From an uncultured Clostridia bacterium (GTDB lineage: Bacteria; Bacillota; Clostridia; TANB77; CAG-508), in assembly GCA_934167225.1 (NCBI GenBank), contig CAKPLD010000064.1, forward strand, positions 1 to 6,457: 6,457 bases of DNA, read 5' to 3'. Positions 1 to 5,567 of the stretch are shown piece by piece. Position 1 is the stretch's first letter, and every line of letters starts with the position of its first letter. A program made the position numbers and the translations under genes. The notes below the pieces were generated by a model that was not told the DNA's origin, made no database searches, and saw nothing but the letters and a program-made list of their open reading frames with translations.

Positions 1-600
1 AAACTAAACAAAGAACAAACAACAATAAAAGAAGGAGAAACAGAAACTCTAACAGCAACAGTAATGCCAGAAAATGCAACAAACAAAAACATAACATGGA
101 GTTCAAACAATGAAGAAGTAGCAACAGTGGAAAATGGTGTAGTAACAGCCAAAAAAGAAGGAACAGCTATAATAACAGTAACAACAGAAGATGGAAATAA
201 ACAAGCAAGTTGTAATGTAACAGTAGAAAAAAACAAGACAGAAGAAGATAATAAAAAAGACGATAAAACAGAAGAAGATAATAAAAAAGATGACAAAACA
301 GAAGAAGATAACAAAAAAGACGATAAAACAGAAGAAGATAATAAAAAAGATGATAAAACAGATCAAGATAACAAAAAAGATCAAAATAATGAAAGTAGTG
401 TAGATGAAAGTAATAAAAGTAAAATTGATAAAGAAGAGGATATGACGAAAAAAGCTGGACAAGAAGAAAAAGAATCTTTATCTGATAAGATTTTACCAAA
501 GACGGGTAAAAGTTATTCAATAGTTATTTTAATTATAATAGTTGTTATTGTATTGGTTTATTCAAAAATTAGATATGAAAGATTAAAAGATATTAAATAA
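1..600 (+). CDS. LPXTG-anchored surface protein with Ig-like (Big2) domain, 5'-truncated
   Basis: The frame is open from base 1, so the start, the signal peptide and any upstream domains lie outside the window; 199 residues are visible. Residues 1-77 look like a bacterial Ig-like group 2 domain: a TLTATVMPENATN-type strand, then ITWSSNNEEVATVENGVVTA, then the EGTAIITV strand. Residues 80-119 are four copies of TEEDNKKDDK, followed by a degenerate fifth copy, giving a highly charged stalk. Near the C-terminus is a sortase signal: LPKTG at residues 165-169, a hydrophobic segment of about 15 residues (SIVILIIIVVIVLVY) and a basic tail. This arrangement is that of a protein covalently linked to peptidoglycan by a class A-type sortase and exposed on the surface, often an adhesin or cell-wall-binding protein. 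The ligand cannot be inferred. The stop is TAA at 598-600. The call of anchored Ig-like surface protein is secure; the function is not. Confidence 0.9.
   Translation, partial: KLNKEQTTIKEGETETLTATVMPENATNKNITWSSNNEEVATVENGVVTAKKEGTAIITVTTEDGNKQASCNVTVEKNKTEEDNKKDDKTEEDNKKDDKTEEDNKKDDKTEEDNKKDDKTDQDNKKDQNNESSVDESNKSKIDKEEDMTKKAGQEEKESLSDKILPKTGKSYSIVILIIIVVIVLVYSKIRYERLKDIK
238..387 (+). repeat. 30-bp in-frame tandem repeat (TEEDNKKDDK stalk)
   Basis: Four consecutive 30-bp units begin at 238, 268, 298 and 328, each encoding TEEDNKKDDK. A fifth, diverged unit at 358-387 encodes TDQDNKKDQN. The copies differ only at synonymous positions (GAC/GAT and AAT/AAC), which suggests recent amplification. 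Because 30 is a multiple of three, gain or loss of units changes stalk length without breaking the frame. Confidence 0.95.
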
Positions 601-616
601 AATTTGAAACAAGAAT

Positions 617-657
617 TTAACTCATAAGAATTATAAAATATGATTCTTATGAGTTAA
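617..657. terminator. Perfect 15-bp inverted repeat after the surface-protein gene
   Basis: TTAACTCATAAGAAT at 617-631 is the exact reverse complement of ATTCTTATGAGTTAA at 643-657, with an 11-nt loop. It starts 17 nt after the stop codon of the surface-protein gene. The position and strong stem fit a transcription terminator, but the stem is AT-rich and no U-tract follows it. An mRNA 3'-end stabilising hairpin is an equally good reading. Confidence 0.6.
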
Positions 658-772
658 CTGTATAAATTGAGTGAAAAATTAATAATTATTCTAATTCGAA
701 CCTACTCTACAATTTTAAAGCTGTGAATAGTAACAGGAAATCATAAAATTTTGAAAAAATTAGAAAAAAGTA

Positions 773-801
773 TTGACAAATTTAACGATAACATTTATAA
801 T
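773..801 (+). promoter_or_regulatory. Sigma-A promoter of the tRNA-Tyr gene
   Basis: TTGACA at 773-778 and TATAAT at 796-801 are both perfect consensus hexamers with the optimal 17-bp spacer. Transcription would start around 808, leaving a leader of about 22 nt before the mature tRNA 5' end at 830, to be removed by RNase P. Confidence 0.88.
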
Positions 802-829
802 AAAAAACGTGCTTGAGGAAAGCATATTT

Positions 830-915
830 GGGCAGGTGGTCGAGTGGTTAATGGCACCAGACTGTAAATCTGGCCGCGAGAGCGTACGATGGTTCGAATC
901 CATCTCTGCCCACCA
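830..915 (+). tRNA. tRNA-Tyr (anticodon GUA)
   Basis: The acceptor stem GGGCAGG (830-836) pairs with TCTGCCC (905-911), the last pair being G-U. Discriminator A912 and CCA 913-915 are encoded. The anticodon stem CCAGA/TCTGG (857-861 and 869-873) encloses the loop CTGTAAA with anticodon GTA at 864-866, which reads the UAU/UAC tyrosine codons. A long variable arm (about 874-887) marks it as a class II tRNA, as expected for bacterial tRNA-Tyr. The T-arm GATGG-TTCGAAT-CCATC is intact. It appears to be a single-gene unit, with its own promoter upstream and a terminator at 1000-1030. Confidence 0.97.
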
Positions 916-999
916 AGACGAGTTTTTGTCGAACTCTCTATAATACTTGATATAACTTAATTTCAAGATTATAAGAATTTGACAACACAAAAACTTTAA

Positions 1000-1030
1000 A
1001 CCGTTTCAAAAAATGAAGCGGTCTTTTTTT
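1000..1030 (+). terminator. Rho-independent terminator of the tRNA-Tyr unit
   Basis: ACCGTTTC (1000-1007) pairs with GAAGCGGT (1015-1022) apart from one T/G wobble, across a 7-nt A-rich loop, and is followed by C and seven T residues (1024-1030). This is a standard intrinsic terminator. It separates the tRNA from the small gene that follows. Confidence 0.85.
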
Positions 1031-1067
1031 GACCCAAAATATTGAAAAAGGAGGTTTTTGTGGTATT

Positions 1068-1340
1068 ATGTTACATATAATTAAAAAAGAAATCAATATG
1101 AGTGATGAATTACACTCTAAAATCAAGTGGGAATGTCGTATAAACTCCATTAAACAACAACCCGAAATCATTAACGGGTGTTTAAGAATAATAGAACATA
1201 CGAATTTGGCGTATGTAGAGCCCCACAGAGTAATCATAAATAACAAATTATTGTTATTCTTTAATGAACATGATTACTTCTACGTAACAGATTTAAGGAC
1301 AAAGTATCCAATGTCCAAGTTACAAGAATACATATCATAG
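1068..1340 (+). CDS. Small hypothetical protein (90 aa), not recognised
   Basis: The frame encodes MLHIIKKEINMSDELHSK and continues to QEYIS, with TAG at 1338-1340. I do not recognise a family. AAGGAGG at 1048-1054 is a strong ribosome-binding site but lies 13 nt before ATG 1068, which is longer than usual; ATG 1098 is an alternative start with weaker upstream sequence. The product is soluble-looking and mixed-charge, with no membrane segment. Its second half (LAYVEPHRVIINNKLLLFFN, then FYVTDLRTKYP) has alternating hydrophobic residues suggestive of beta strands. The gene sits between the tRNA terminator and the recombinase leader, so it could be chromosomal or the left-end gene of the element. 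Codons are slightly less A-rich than in the recombinase. That it is a real gene is supported by the Shine-Dalgarno site and the unbroken frame in an AT-rich region. Confidence 0.6.
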   Translation: MLHIIKKEINMSDELHSKIKWECRINSIKQQPEIINGCLRIIEHTNLAYVEPHRVIINNKLLLFFNEHDYFYVTDLRTKYPMSKLQEYIS

Positions 1341-1532
1341 GAGAAAACGGCAAAACGTTTTAGAGTTTTAAAAAATTATACTATATTGGTTTATTTGTGT
1401 TTTTTAAGAGAATTATAGAGATAGTTAATAATAAAAATAAAACTCTAAAGTGCTAGTAGCTATAACCTATGCTATGTGGCACTTTTTTAGTTGCCTTTCT
1501 ATTCATAAAATTTGGAAGGAGGATATGTAAAA
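1341..1532 (+). other. Structured leader / probable left end of the mobile element
   Basis: This 192-bp gap holds no gene. It contains the palindrome AAAACGTTTT (1352-1361), then an inverted repeat TTTAGAGTTTTA (1359-1370) against TAAAACTCTAAA (1438-1449) enclosing a 67-nt AT-rich segment, then the terminator-like hairpin at 1447-1488. The 3' arm of the long inverted repeat overlaps the 5' arm of the terminator by three bases (AAA 1447-1449), so the two stems compete slightly. The recombinase ribosome-binding site GGAAGGAGG is at 1514-1522. In serine-recombinase elements the attachment site normally lies just upstream of the recombinase gene, so one element end is probably in this stretch; I could not locate it. 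Confidence 0.55.
1447..1488 (+). terminator. Terminator-like hairpin upstream of the serine recombinase
   Basis: AAAGTGC (1447-1453) pairs with GCACTTT (1479-1485), with an inner TAGC/GCTA stem (1457-1460 and 1471-1474) and a run of six T at 1483-1488. It could end transcription of the small gene at 1068-1340 or act as an attenuator in the recombinase leader. The overlap of its 5' arm with an upstream inverted repeat makes attenuation conceivable but unproven. Confidence 0.65.
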
Positions 1533-3005
1533 ATGAATGAAGAAAGGAAAGTAGCAGGAATTTACATTCGTGTAAGTACAGAAGATCAAGTCAGGGAAGG
1601 ATTTAGTTTAGGAGAACAGGAGGAAAAATTAAGAGGGCTTTGTAAATATAAAGATTATAAAATCTATAAAGTTTACAAAGATGCAGGAATTAGTGCAAAA
1701 AATATGTCAGCTAGACCAGCATTTCAGCAAATGCTAGAAGATATGAGAGCTGGAAAAATTAATTATATTGTAGCTTATAAACTAGATAGAGTTACAAGGT
1801 CAGTAAGAGACTTAGAAATTTTAATTTCAGAGCTAGAAGAACATCATTGCTATCTTATTTGCGATAGAGACGATGTAAACACAAACTCAGCTAATGGAAG
1901 ATTTTTCGTGCGTATGCTAACAGTTTTATCACAACTAGAAATTGAAATTGTATCAGAAAGAACAAAAATCGGTTTAACAGGTGCAATAAAGTCTGGACAT
2001 ATTCCAGGAACTTGTCCACTAGGTTATAAACGAGACACATCAAAGAAAGTGGTCATTGATGAAACTACAAAAGATATTATTATTAGAATATTTAATCTAT
2101 ATTTACAAGGAAAAAGTTATCAAACAATAGCAAATATATTGAACGAAGAAAAAGTTTTAGAACCTAAAAAATGGGATGATTCTACCATAGAAAAAATAAT
2201 TAATAATAAAATCTATGTAGGAGATTATGAAAGATTTAAGAGAGTAGCAAAAGAACAAGGAAAAGAGCCAGTAATATATCCTAATGTTGTTGAGCCTATT
2301 ATAACAAGAGCAATGTTTGAAGATATACAAATCCAAAAAGAAAAAAATCAAAGAGCATATTGTAGAGATAGAGTATATATCTTTATGCAAAAGATGATAT
2401 GCCCTAAATGTGGTAAATTAATGACTAGCAAAGGAACTGGTGGTAAAAAGAAAAAGTATATGTATTATCATTGTACAGACTGTAAAATATATCTTCGTGA
2501 AGATTTAATAGAAGAACAAGTTATGCCAATGATAATGGATTTAATAGAATATGATATGACAGTAAAAAAATATTTCTATCCTGTTTTAGAAGATAAAAAA
2601 GAAAAGAATACAGATAAATTAGACAAAGAAATAAACACATTAAGAAATCAAAAAAACAGAATAAAAGAAGCATATTTGAAAGAAATTGTTGATGTAGAGG
2701 AATTTTCCAAAGAATATAAAGCAATCGATGAAAAGTTAGAATTATTAGAACGAAAACGAATTGAAACAATAGATTTAAATAAACAGACTTTTAGTCCACA
2801 ACATTTAATGGCAGATAGAGATGTAGAAAAAGAAAAGTTAATTCGTTCTAATAAATTTCAAGATATGTTAATGACAGAATGGAAGAACAAAGACAAAGAA
2901 GAAAAACAAGAATTTATATCAAAATTTTTAGAAAGTATTATGGTCGAAAAAGATAGTAAAGGTAATTACAAATTAGTTAATTTAAAATTAAGAAAAACAT
3001 TTTAA
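1533..3005 (+). CDS. Large serine recombinase (site-specific integrase/excisionase of the element)
   Basis: The protein has 490 residues and begins MNEERKVAGIYIRVSTEDQ. Ser15 in the IRVSTEDQ motif is the expected nucleophile that forms the 5'-phosphoserine link to DNA. The resolvase catalytic domain covers about residues 5-155 and includes the YKLDRVTRS arginine motif. A Recombinase domain follows at about 160-275 (GTCPLGYKR, then the QTIANILN helix-turn-helix-like segment and IYVGDYE). A zinc beta-ribbon comes next with Cys290, Cys293, Cys314 and Cys317. A charged coiled-coil segment lies around 355-410. At about 490 residues it is shorter than TnpX of Tn4451 (about 700) but within the range of large serine integrases. 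ATG 1533 is preferred because GGAAGGAGG lies 10 nt upstream; a TTG at 1512 overlaps that site. It would cut and rejoin attP and attB to insert and excise the element. All motifs are intact. Confidence 0.95.
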   Translation: MNEERKVAGIYIRVSTEDQVREGFSLGEQEEKLRGLCKYKDYKIYKVYKDAGISAKNMSARPAFQQMLEDMRAGKINYIVAYKLDRVTRSVRDLEILISELEEHHCYLICDRDDVNTNSANGRFFVRMLTVLSQLEIEIVSERTKIGLTGAIKSGHIPGTCPLGYKRDTSKKVVIDETTKDIIIRIFNLYLQGKSYQTIANILNEEKVLEPKKWDDSTIEKIINNKIYVGDYERFKRVAKEQGKEPVIYPNVVEPIITRAMFEDIQIQKEKNQRAYCRDRVYIFMQKMICPKCGKLMTSKGTGGKKKKYMYYHCTDCKIYLREDLIEEQVMPMIMDLIEYDMTVKKYFYPVLEDKKEKNTDKLDKEINTLRNQKNRIKEAYLKEIVDVEEFSKEYKAIDEKLELLERKRIETIDLNKQTFSPQHLMADRDVEKEKLIRSNKFQDMLMTEWKNKDKEEKQEFISKFLESIMVEKDSKGNYKLVNLKLRKTF

Positions 3006-3132
3006 ACTAGTAGAATTAGTAACAGATGATAAAAAATATCCACAGAAAAAAGTAAATAGAATTGTTGGAGCAATTAGAGTAAAAGAAAGAGAGAAAGTTA
3101 GTTAGAAAATTTAATAATTGGAGGAATTGAAA
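3006..3132 (+). other. Gap between recombinase and tnpV with a short start-less open frame
   Basis: The 127 bases between the two genes hold no complete gene. One frame (2992-3105) is open and reads like protein (for example LVELVTDDKKYPQKKVNRIV), ending in TAG at 3103-3105, but it has no ATG, GTG or TTG start and no ribosome-binding site. It may be the eroded tail of a former gene or chance. The tnpV ribosome-binding site GGAGG is at 3120-3124. Confidence 0.4.
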
Positions 3133-3522
3133 ATGGAAAATAAAGAATTAAAAACAAATAATATTGAAAATAAATATGGAATTGAATACACAAAGGTTGG
3201 AGATTACTATCTACCAAATTTAGTTTTAGAAAAAGAAAAAATTGTGTTAAATAAATATGGAAGAATGAGACTAAACTTCTTAAAAGAAAACAAGAAAGCA
3301 GAATACACAATAATGTTTGTGAATGGAACACTTAATAAACATTTAAAAGAGATTCAAGAAACAGCAGAAAAAAGAATTGACATTATAATTGAACAATTAA
3401 AAGAACAAAACAATTTAACAGAAGAAATGAAAAATACAGACCAACTTTATTGGGTGAGTATGATGAATAATTTTAAAAATACAGCAAAAGAAATTGTATT
3501 AAATGAACTGATATATGTGTAA
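3133..3522 (+). CDS. tnpV: TnpV family transposon-encoded protein
   Basis: The 129-residue product matches the TnpV family of Tn4451-type elements. It has a divergent N-terminus, then GDYYLPNLVL, the core KYGRMRLNFLKENKK, the segment LKEIQETAEKRIDIII, and the typical C-terminal block TDQLYWVSMMNNFKNTAKEI ending NELIYV. ATG 3133 has GGAGG at 3120-3124, 8 nt upstream; a TTG at 3118 would sit before that site. TnpV is a small, soluble, helical protein carried next to the recombinase in many clostridial mobilizable elements. Its molecular role is not established in anything I know; a part in regulation or DNA binding is only a guess. Its position directly after the recombinase is the usual one and supports the assignment of the element. 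Confidence 0.9.
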   Translation: MENKELKTNNIENKYGIEYTKVGDYYLPNLVLEKEKIVLNKYGRMRLNFLKENKKAEYTIMFVNGTLNKHLKEIQETAEKRIDIIIEQLKEQNNLTEEMKNTDQLYWVSMMNNFKNTAKEIVLNELIYV

Positions 3523-3754
3523 AAAAATACTGGTAGGAGCGAACAGATAAATGTATTGCCAAATTTAATGTCCATAAGTGTAGCGAGCATAGGTTTTGTA
3601 TTGCCACAAGACCGACAGCTTACGCTGAAAGGGGAAAAATCTTCCCCTATAACCCCTACCTGATAAAACGAAAAAATTAATAAAATTGGATTTAAAATTG
3701 AATAAGAAATTAAAAAGTTGTGAGAAAAATTTAAAAAAAAGGAAGTGAAAAATT
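3523..3754 (+). other. Probable oriT region (origin of transfer), two hairpins
   Basis: This non-coding stretch is clearly richer in G and C than its surroundings, especially 3577-3660. It holds a long imperfect hairpin (3577-3626): AGTGTA and AGC pair with GCT and TACGCT around a 3-nt bulge, topped by GGTTTTGT (3592-3599) against ACAAGACC (3606-3613). Directly after it comes a perfect 7-bp hairpin, AGGGGAA (3630-3636) and TTCCCCT (3642-3648), and then the tract ATAACCCCTACC. Its place immediately upstream of mobC and the relaxase gene is where oriT is expected in MOBP elements, and inverted repeats before a nick site are typical. The exact nick position cannot be assigned from sequence alone. 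Confidence 0.6.
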
Positions 3755-4075
3755 ATGCGAAATAGAACAATAGGAATTAATGTTAGAGTAAGCGAAAATG
3801 AAAAGAAGAAACTACAAAGAAATGCAAAAAAGAGTAATTTAAATTTATCATCTTATTTATGAAAATGTGGATTACAAAAAGAAATTTATTCAATACCAGA
3901 TGAAAAACTCCGTAAAATTTATACAGGAATTGTTGAATTAAAAAATGAATTTTTATATATGAGTGATGAAGAAATAAAAGAGAAAATAACAAAAATGCAG
4001 AGTGATTTTTTGGACATTTATAATTGCAAAAAAGATGGTGATGACAATGGCAACAACGAAAATATGGGCAATTAA
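3755..4075 (+). pseudogene. mobC-like mobilization accessory protein, interrupted by in-frame TGA
   Basis: ATG 3755 is preceded by AAGGAAGTG (3739-3747). The frame reads MRNRTIGINVRVSENEKKKL, then NLNLSSYL, a TGA at 3860-3862, then KCGLQKEIYSIP, and ends at TAA 4073-4075 (106 codons before it, including the TGA). This is the layout of MobC/ribbon-helix-helix relaxosome proteins: a basic beta strand (GINVRVSENE), a helix, then the S-x-YLRK-type second helix. In that family a basic residue usually follows SxYL, so the TGA most likely replaced CGA or AGA (Arg) by a single substitution. Reading resumes in the same frame and still matches the family. MobC normally binds oriT and helps the relaxase open the nick site. 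The truncated 35-residue peptide would lack the second helix and should be non-functional unless the stop is read through. The 3' end overlaps the relaxase start by about 35 nt, suggesting translational coupling. Confidence 0.75.
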
Positions 4076-5420
4076 AGACAGTATATCTCGTGTAATAAGA
4101 TATGCAAAAAATCCAGAAAAGAGAACATTTGCAGACTTAAAACAAGTATTAAAATATGCAGAAGATGATGAGAAAACAATAGATAAAGACGAAAAAACTA
4201 TGTATGTAACTGGAGTAAATTGTAAAGCAAAAACAGCTTATGAAGAAATGTGGGCAGTACAAAATAGATTTGATAAATGTACAGGAAATGTTGCATATCA
4301 TGCATATCAAAGTTTCAAAACAGGAGAAGTAACAGCAGAATTAGCACACAAAATTGGGGTAGAACTTGCTGAAAAAATGTGGAGTGAATATCAAGTAGTG
4401 GTTGCAACACACCTTGATACTGGCACATATCATAACCATTTTGTAGTAAATTCAGTTAATATGTTCACAGGTAAAAAGTTTAATTGTAACAAAGAAGCAT
4501 ATTATCATTTCAGAGAGTTATCAGATGAACTATGTAGAAAATATGGACTAACAGTTATTGAAAAACCAAAAGGAAAAACACCAAGAAGTATATATTTTGC
4601 AGAAAAGAGAGGAGAGCCAACAAAGTATAATGTAATAAAACAAGCTATTGATGAAGCAATGGAAATGTGTATAAATTATGGACAATTTAAAAAGATAATG
4701 CTTAAAAAAGGTTATATTATAAATGATGATTATAATAGGAAATATCCAACAATTCGTTCAATAAATGATAAAAAAGCAGTAAGGATGTATCATTTAGGAG
4801 AACAATATTTACCAAAGAATATTGCAGATAAAGTTGAACACAATCCCTATTATCATCAAAATAGATATATGGAATTTATACACCCAAAAAAGAAAAAACA
4901 AAAATATAAATTTGGTAAATATAAAGGAAAGTTTAGAGATATTAGTAAAATGAGTGGAATTGATGTATTATTTTTATTACTATTTCATTTATTGGGATTA
5001 TTACCAAAACGAGAAAGTTACCAACCCCTATCTCCAGAAATGAAACAAGAAGTAAGAAAAATGGAACGATATTCTAATGAAATTAGACTTATTGTAAACA
5101 AAAAACTAAAAACAACAGAAAATGTAAAAAGCTATATTTCACAAACTGAAAAGAATATAGAAAGTGTTACCAATTTAAGACAAAAATATAGAAATAAGCT
5201 AAGAAATTGCAAAGATGATAAATTAATAGAGGAATATAAAGAAAAGAGAAATGAATGCACTACAATTCTAAATAAGCATAGAAGAAATTTAAAAACAGCA
5301 AATTATATTTTAGAAGATATACCAAAAGTTAAAGAAGTTATAAAAATTGAAATGCAAATGAAAAATGGACAAGAAGATATTACTAAAACAAAGAAAAAAG
5401 ATAGAAATTTAAACAGATAA
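4041..5420 (+). CDS. MOBP-family relaxase (mobilization nuclease)
   Basis: The product has about 459 residues. The N-terminus MTMATTKIWAIKDSISRVIRYAKNP-type sequence is characteristic of Firmicutes MOBP relaxases; Tyr21 in the RYAKNPEK motif is the candidate nicking tyrosine. The metal-binding HUH motif is THLDTGTYHNHF with His124, His131 and His133. The domain spans about residues 1-280. A short hydrophobic patch (VLFLLLFHLLGLLPK, around residue 310-325) is common in this family, and the remaining C-terminus is a Lys/Glu-rich coiled coil. It would nick one strand at oriT and stay bound to the 5' end during transfer. Start choice: ATG 4041 or 4047 (the MATTKIW start usual for the family); an in-frame GTG at 4002 lies inside mobC and adds residues unlike the family. 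No strong ribosome-binding site is seen, which fits coupling to mobC. If so, the premature stop in mobC may also lower relaxase translation. The catalytic motifs are intact. Confidence 0.92.
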   Translation: MTMATTKIWAIKDSISRVIRYAKNPEKRTFADLKQVLKYAEDDEKTIDKDEKTMYVTGVNCKAKTAYEEMWAVQNRFDKCTGNVAYHAYQSFKTGEVTAELAHKIGVELAEKMWSEYQVVVATHLDTGTYHNHFVVNSVNMFTGKKFNCNKEAYYHFRELSDELCRKYGLTVIEKPKGKTPRSIYFAEKRGEPTKYNVIKQAIDEAMEMCINYGQFKKIMLKKGYIINDDYNRKYPTIRSINDKKAVRMYHLGEQYLPKNIADKVEHNPYYHQNRYMEFIHPKKKKQKYKFGKYKGKFRDISKMSGIDVLFLLLFHLLGLLPKRESYQPLSPEMKQEVRKMERYSNEIRLIVNKKLKTTENVKSYISQTEKNIESVTNLRQKYRNKLRNCKDDKLIEEYKEKRNECTTILNKHRRNLKTANYILEDIPKVKEVIKIEMQMKNGQEDITKTKKKDRNLNR

Positions 5421-5427
5421 TAATATA

Positions 5428-5462
5428 AAGAGGTTGTTATATAACAAGTAACAACTTCTTTT
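5428..5462 (+). terminator. Terminator after the relaxase gene
   Basis: AAGAGGTTGTT (5428-5438) pairs with AACAACTTCTT (5450-5460) with one G-U pair, an 11-nt loop and a short T-rich tail (TTCTTTT, 5456-5462). It starts eight bases after the relaxase stop codon and closes the mobilization operon. It is probably the last recognisable part of the element on this side. Confidence 0.75.
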
Positions 5463-5482
5463 ACATTAATTTCTGGAAATAA

Positions 5483-5511
5483 TTGTTTTTATACGGATTT
5501 TATGATATAAA
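5483..5511 (+). promoter_or_regulatory. Possible promoter for the NUDIX-HAD genes
   Basis: TTGTTT (5483-5488) and TATAAA (5506-5511) are separated by 17 bp. The -10 matches consensus at five of six bases, but the -35 matches only at TTG. Transcription would begin near 5518, just before the inverted repeat at 5525-5551. In an AT-rich region chance matches are common, so this is tentative. If the element end lies downstream of this point, the promoter is carried by the element. Confidence 0.35.
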
Positions 5512-5524
5512 TAAGGAAAATGAG

Positions 5525-5551
5525 AAATTTGCAATGCAACATTGCAAATTT
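5525..5551. promoter_or_regulatory. Perfect 11-bp inverted repeat upstream of the NUDIX gene
   Basis: AAATTTGCAAT (5525-5535) is the exact reverse complement of ATTGCAAATTT (5541-5551) around GCAAC. It lies 4 nt before ATG 5556 and just after a possible promoter. It is not followed by a T-run, so it is unlikely to be a terminator. A repressor operator or a 5'-UTR hairpin that limits translation are the main options. Confidence 0.5.
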
Positions 5552-5567
5552 AAAAATGGAGAAGATT

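Larger units (their letters stand above)
1350..5465 (+). mobile_element. Tn4451-like integrative mobilizable element (approximate limits)
   Basis: The order large serine recombinase, tnpV, oriT-like region, mobC-like gene and MOBP relaxase, all on one strand and closed by a terminator, is the core gene order of Tn4451/Tn4453-type mobilizable transposons (tnpX, tnpV, tnpZ). No resistance or other passenger gene is present between or beyond these genes. No conjugation-machinery genes (VirB4, coupling protein) are present, so transfer would need a helper. The limits are estimates: the left end should lie between about 1341 and 1510, and the right end between about 5462 and 5555. I found no clear direct repeat joining the two zones, which is expected if the crossover core is only two or three bases, as for TnpX. 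Confidence 0.75.

Noticed and set aside
103..520. Long open frames on the minus strand opposite the surface-protein gene, encoding Phe/Ile/Leu/Tyr-rich peptides.
   Set aside because: They are the complement of the Lys/Asp/Glu-rich tandem repeat; their low-complexity hydrophobic composition follows from the repeat. No ribosome-binding sites are seen.
830..915. tRNA-Tyr as the integration site of the element.
   Set aside because: The element uses a serine recombinase, which does not usually target tRNA 3' ends. There is no duplicate of the tRNA 3' end near 5460-5560, and the tRNA has its own terminator and an intervening gene before the element.
939..944. TATAAT downstream of the tRNA as a promoter for the small gene at 1068.
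   Set aside because: No acceptable -35 sequence lies 16-18 bp upstream, and the tRNA terminator at 1000-1030 would stop the transcript before the gene.
1357..1449. GTTTTAGAGTTTTA with a downstream TAAAACTCTAAAG, resembling a type II CRISPR repeat and tracrRNA anti-repeat.
   Set aside because: Only the first nine or so bases resemble a Cas9-type repeat. There is no second repeat, no spacer array and no cas gene, and the rest of the segment does not match. An inverted repeat in a leader explains it.
2157..2769. Minus-strand open frames within the recombinase gene.
   Set aside because: They lie opposite a well-supported gene, have AT-driven hydrophobic composition and no ribosome-binding sites.
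4002..4040. GTG 4002 as the relaxase start, adding 13 residues.
   Set aside because: The added residues (MIFWTFIIAKKMV) are unlike family members, which begin near MATTKIW, and they overlap mobC far upstream without a ribosome-binding site.
3755..4075. TGA decoded as Trp (alternative genetic code) in the mobC-like gene.
   Set aside because: The recombinase, relaxase, NUDIX and HAD genes contain no internal TGA and use TGG for Trp. The family expects a basic residue at this position, and the second broken gene has TAA, which this would not explain.
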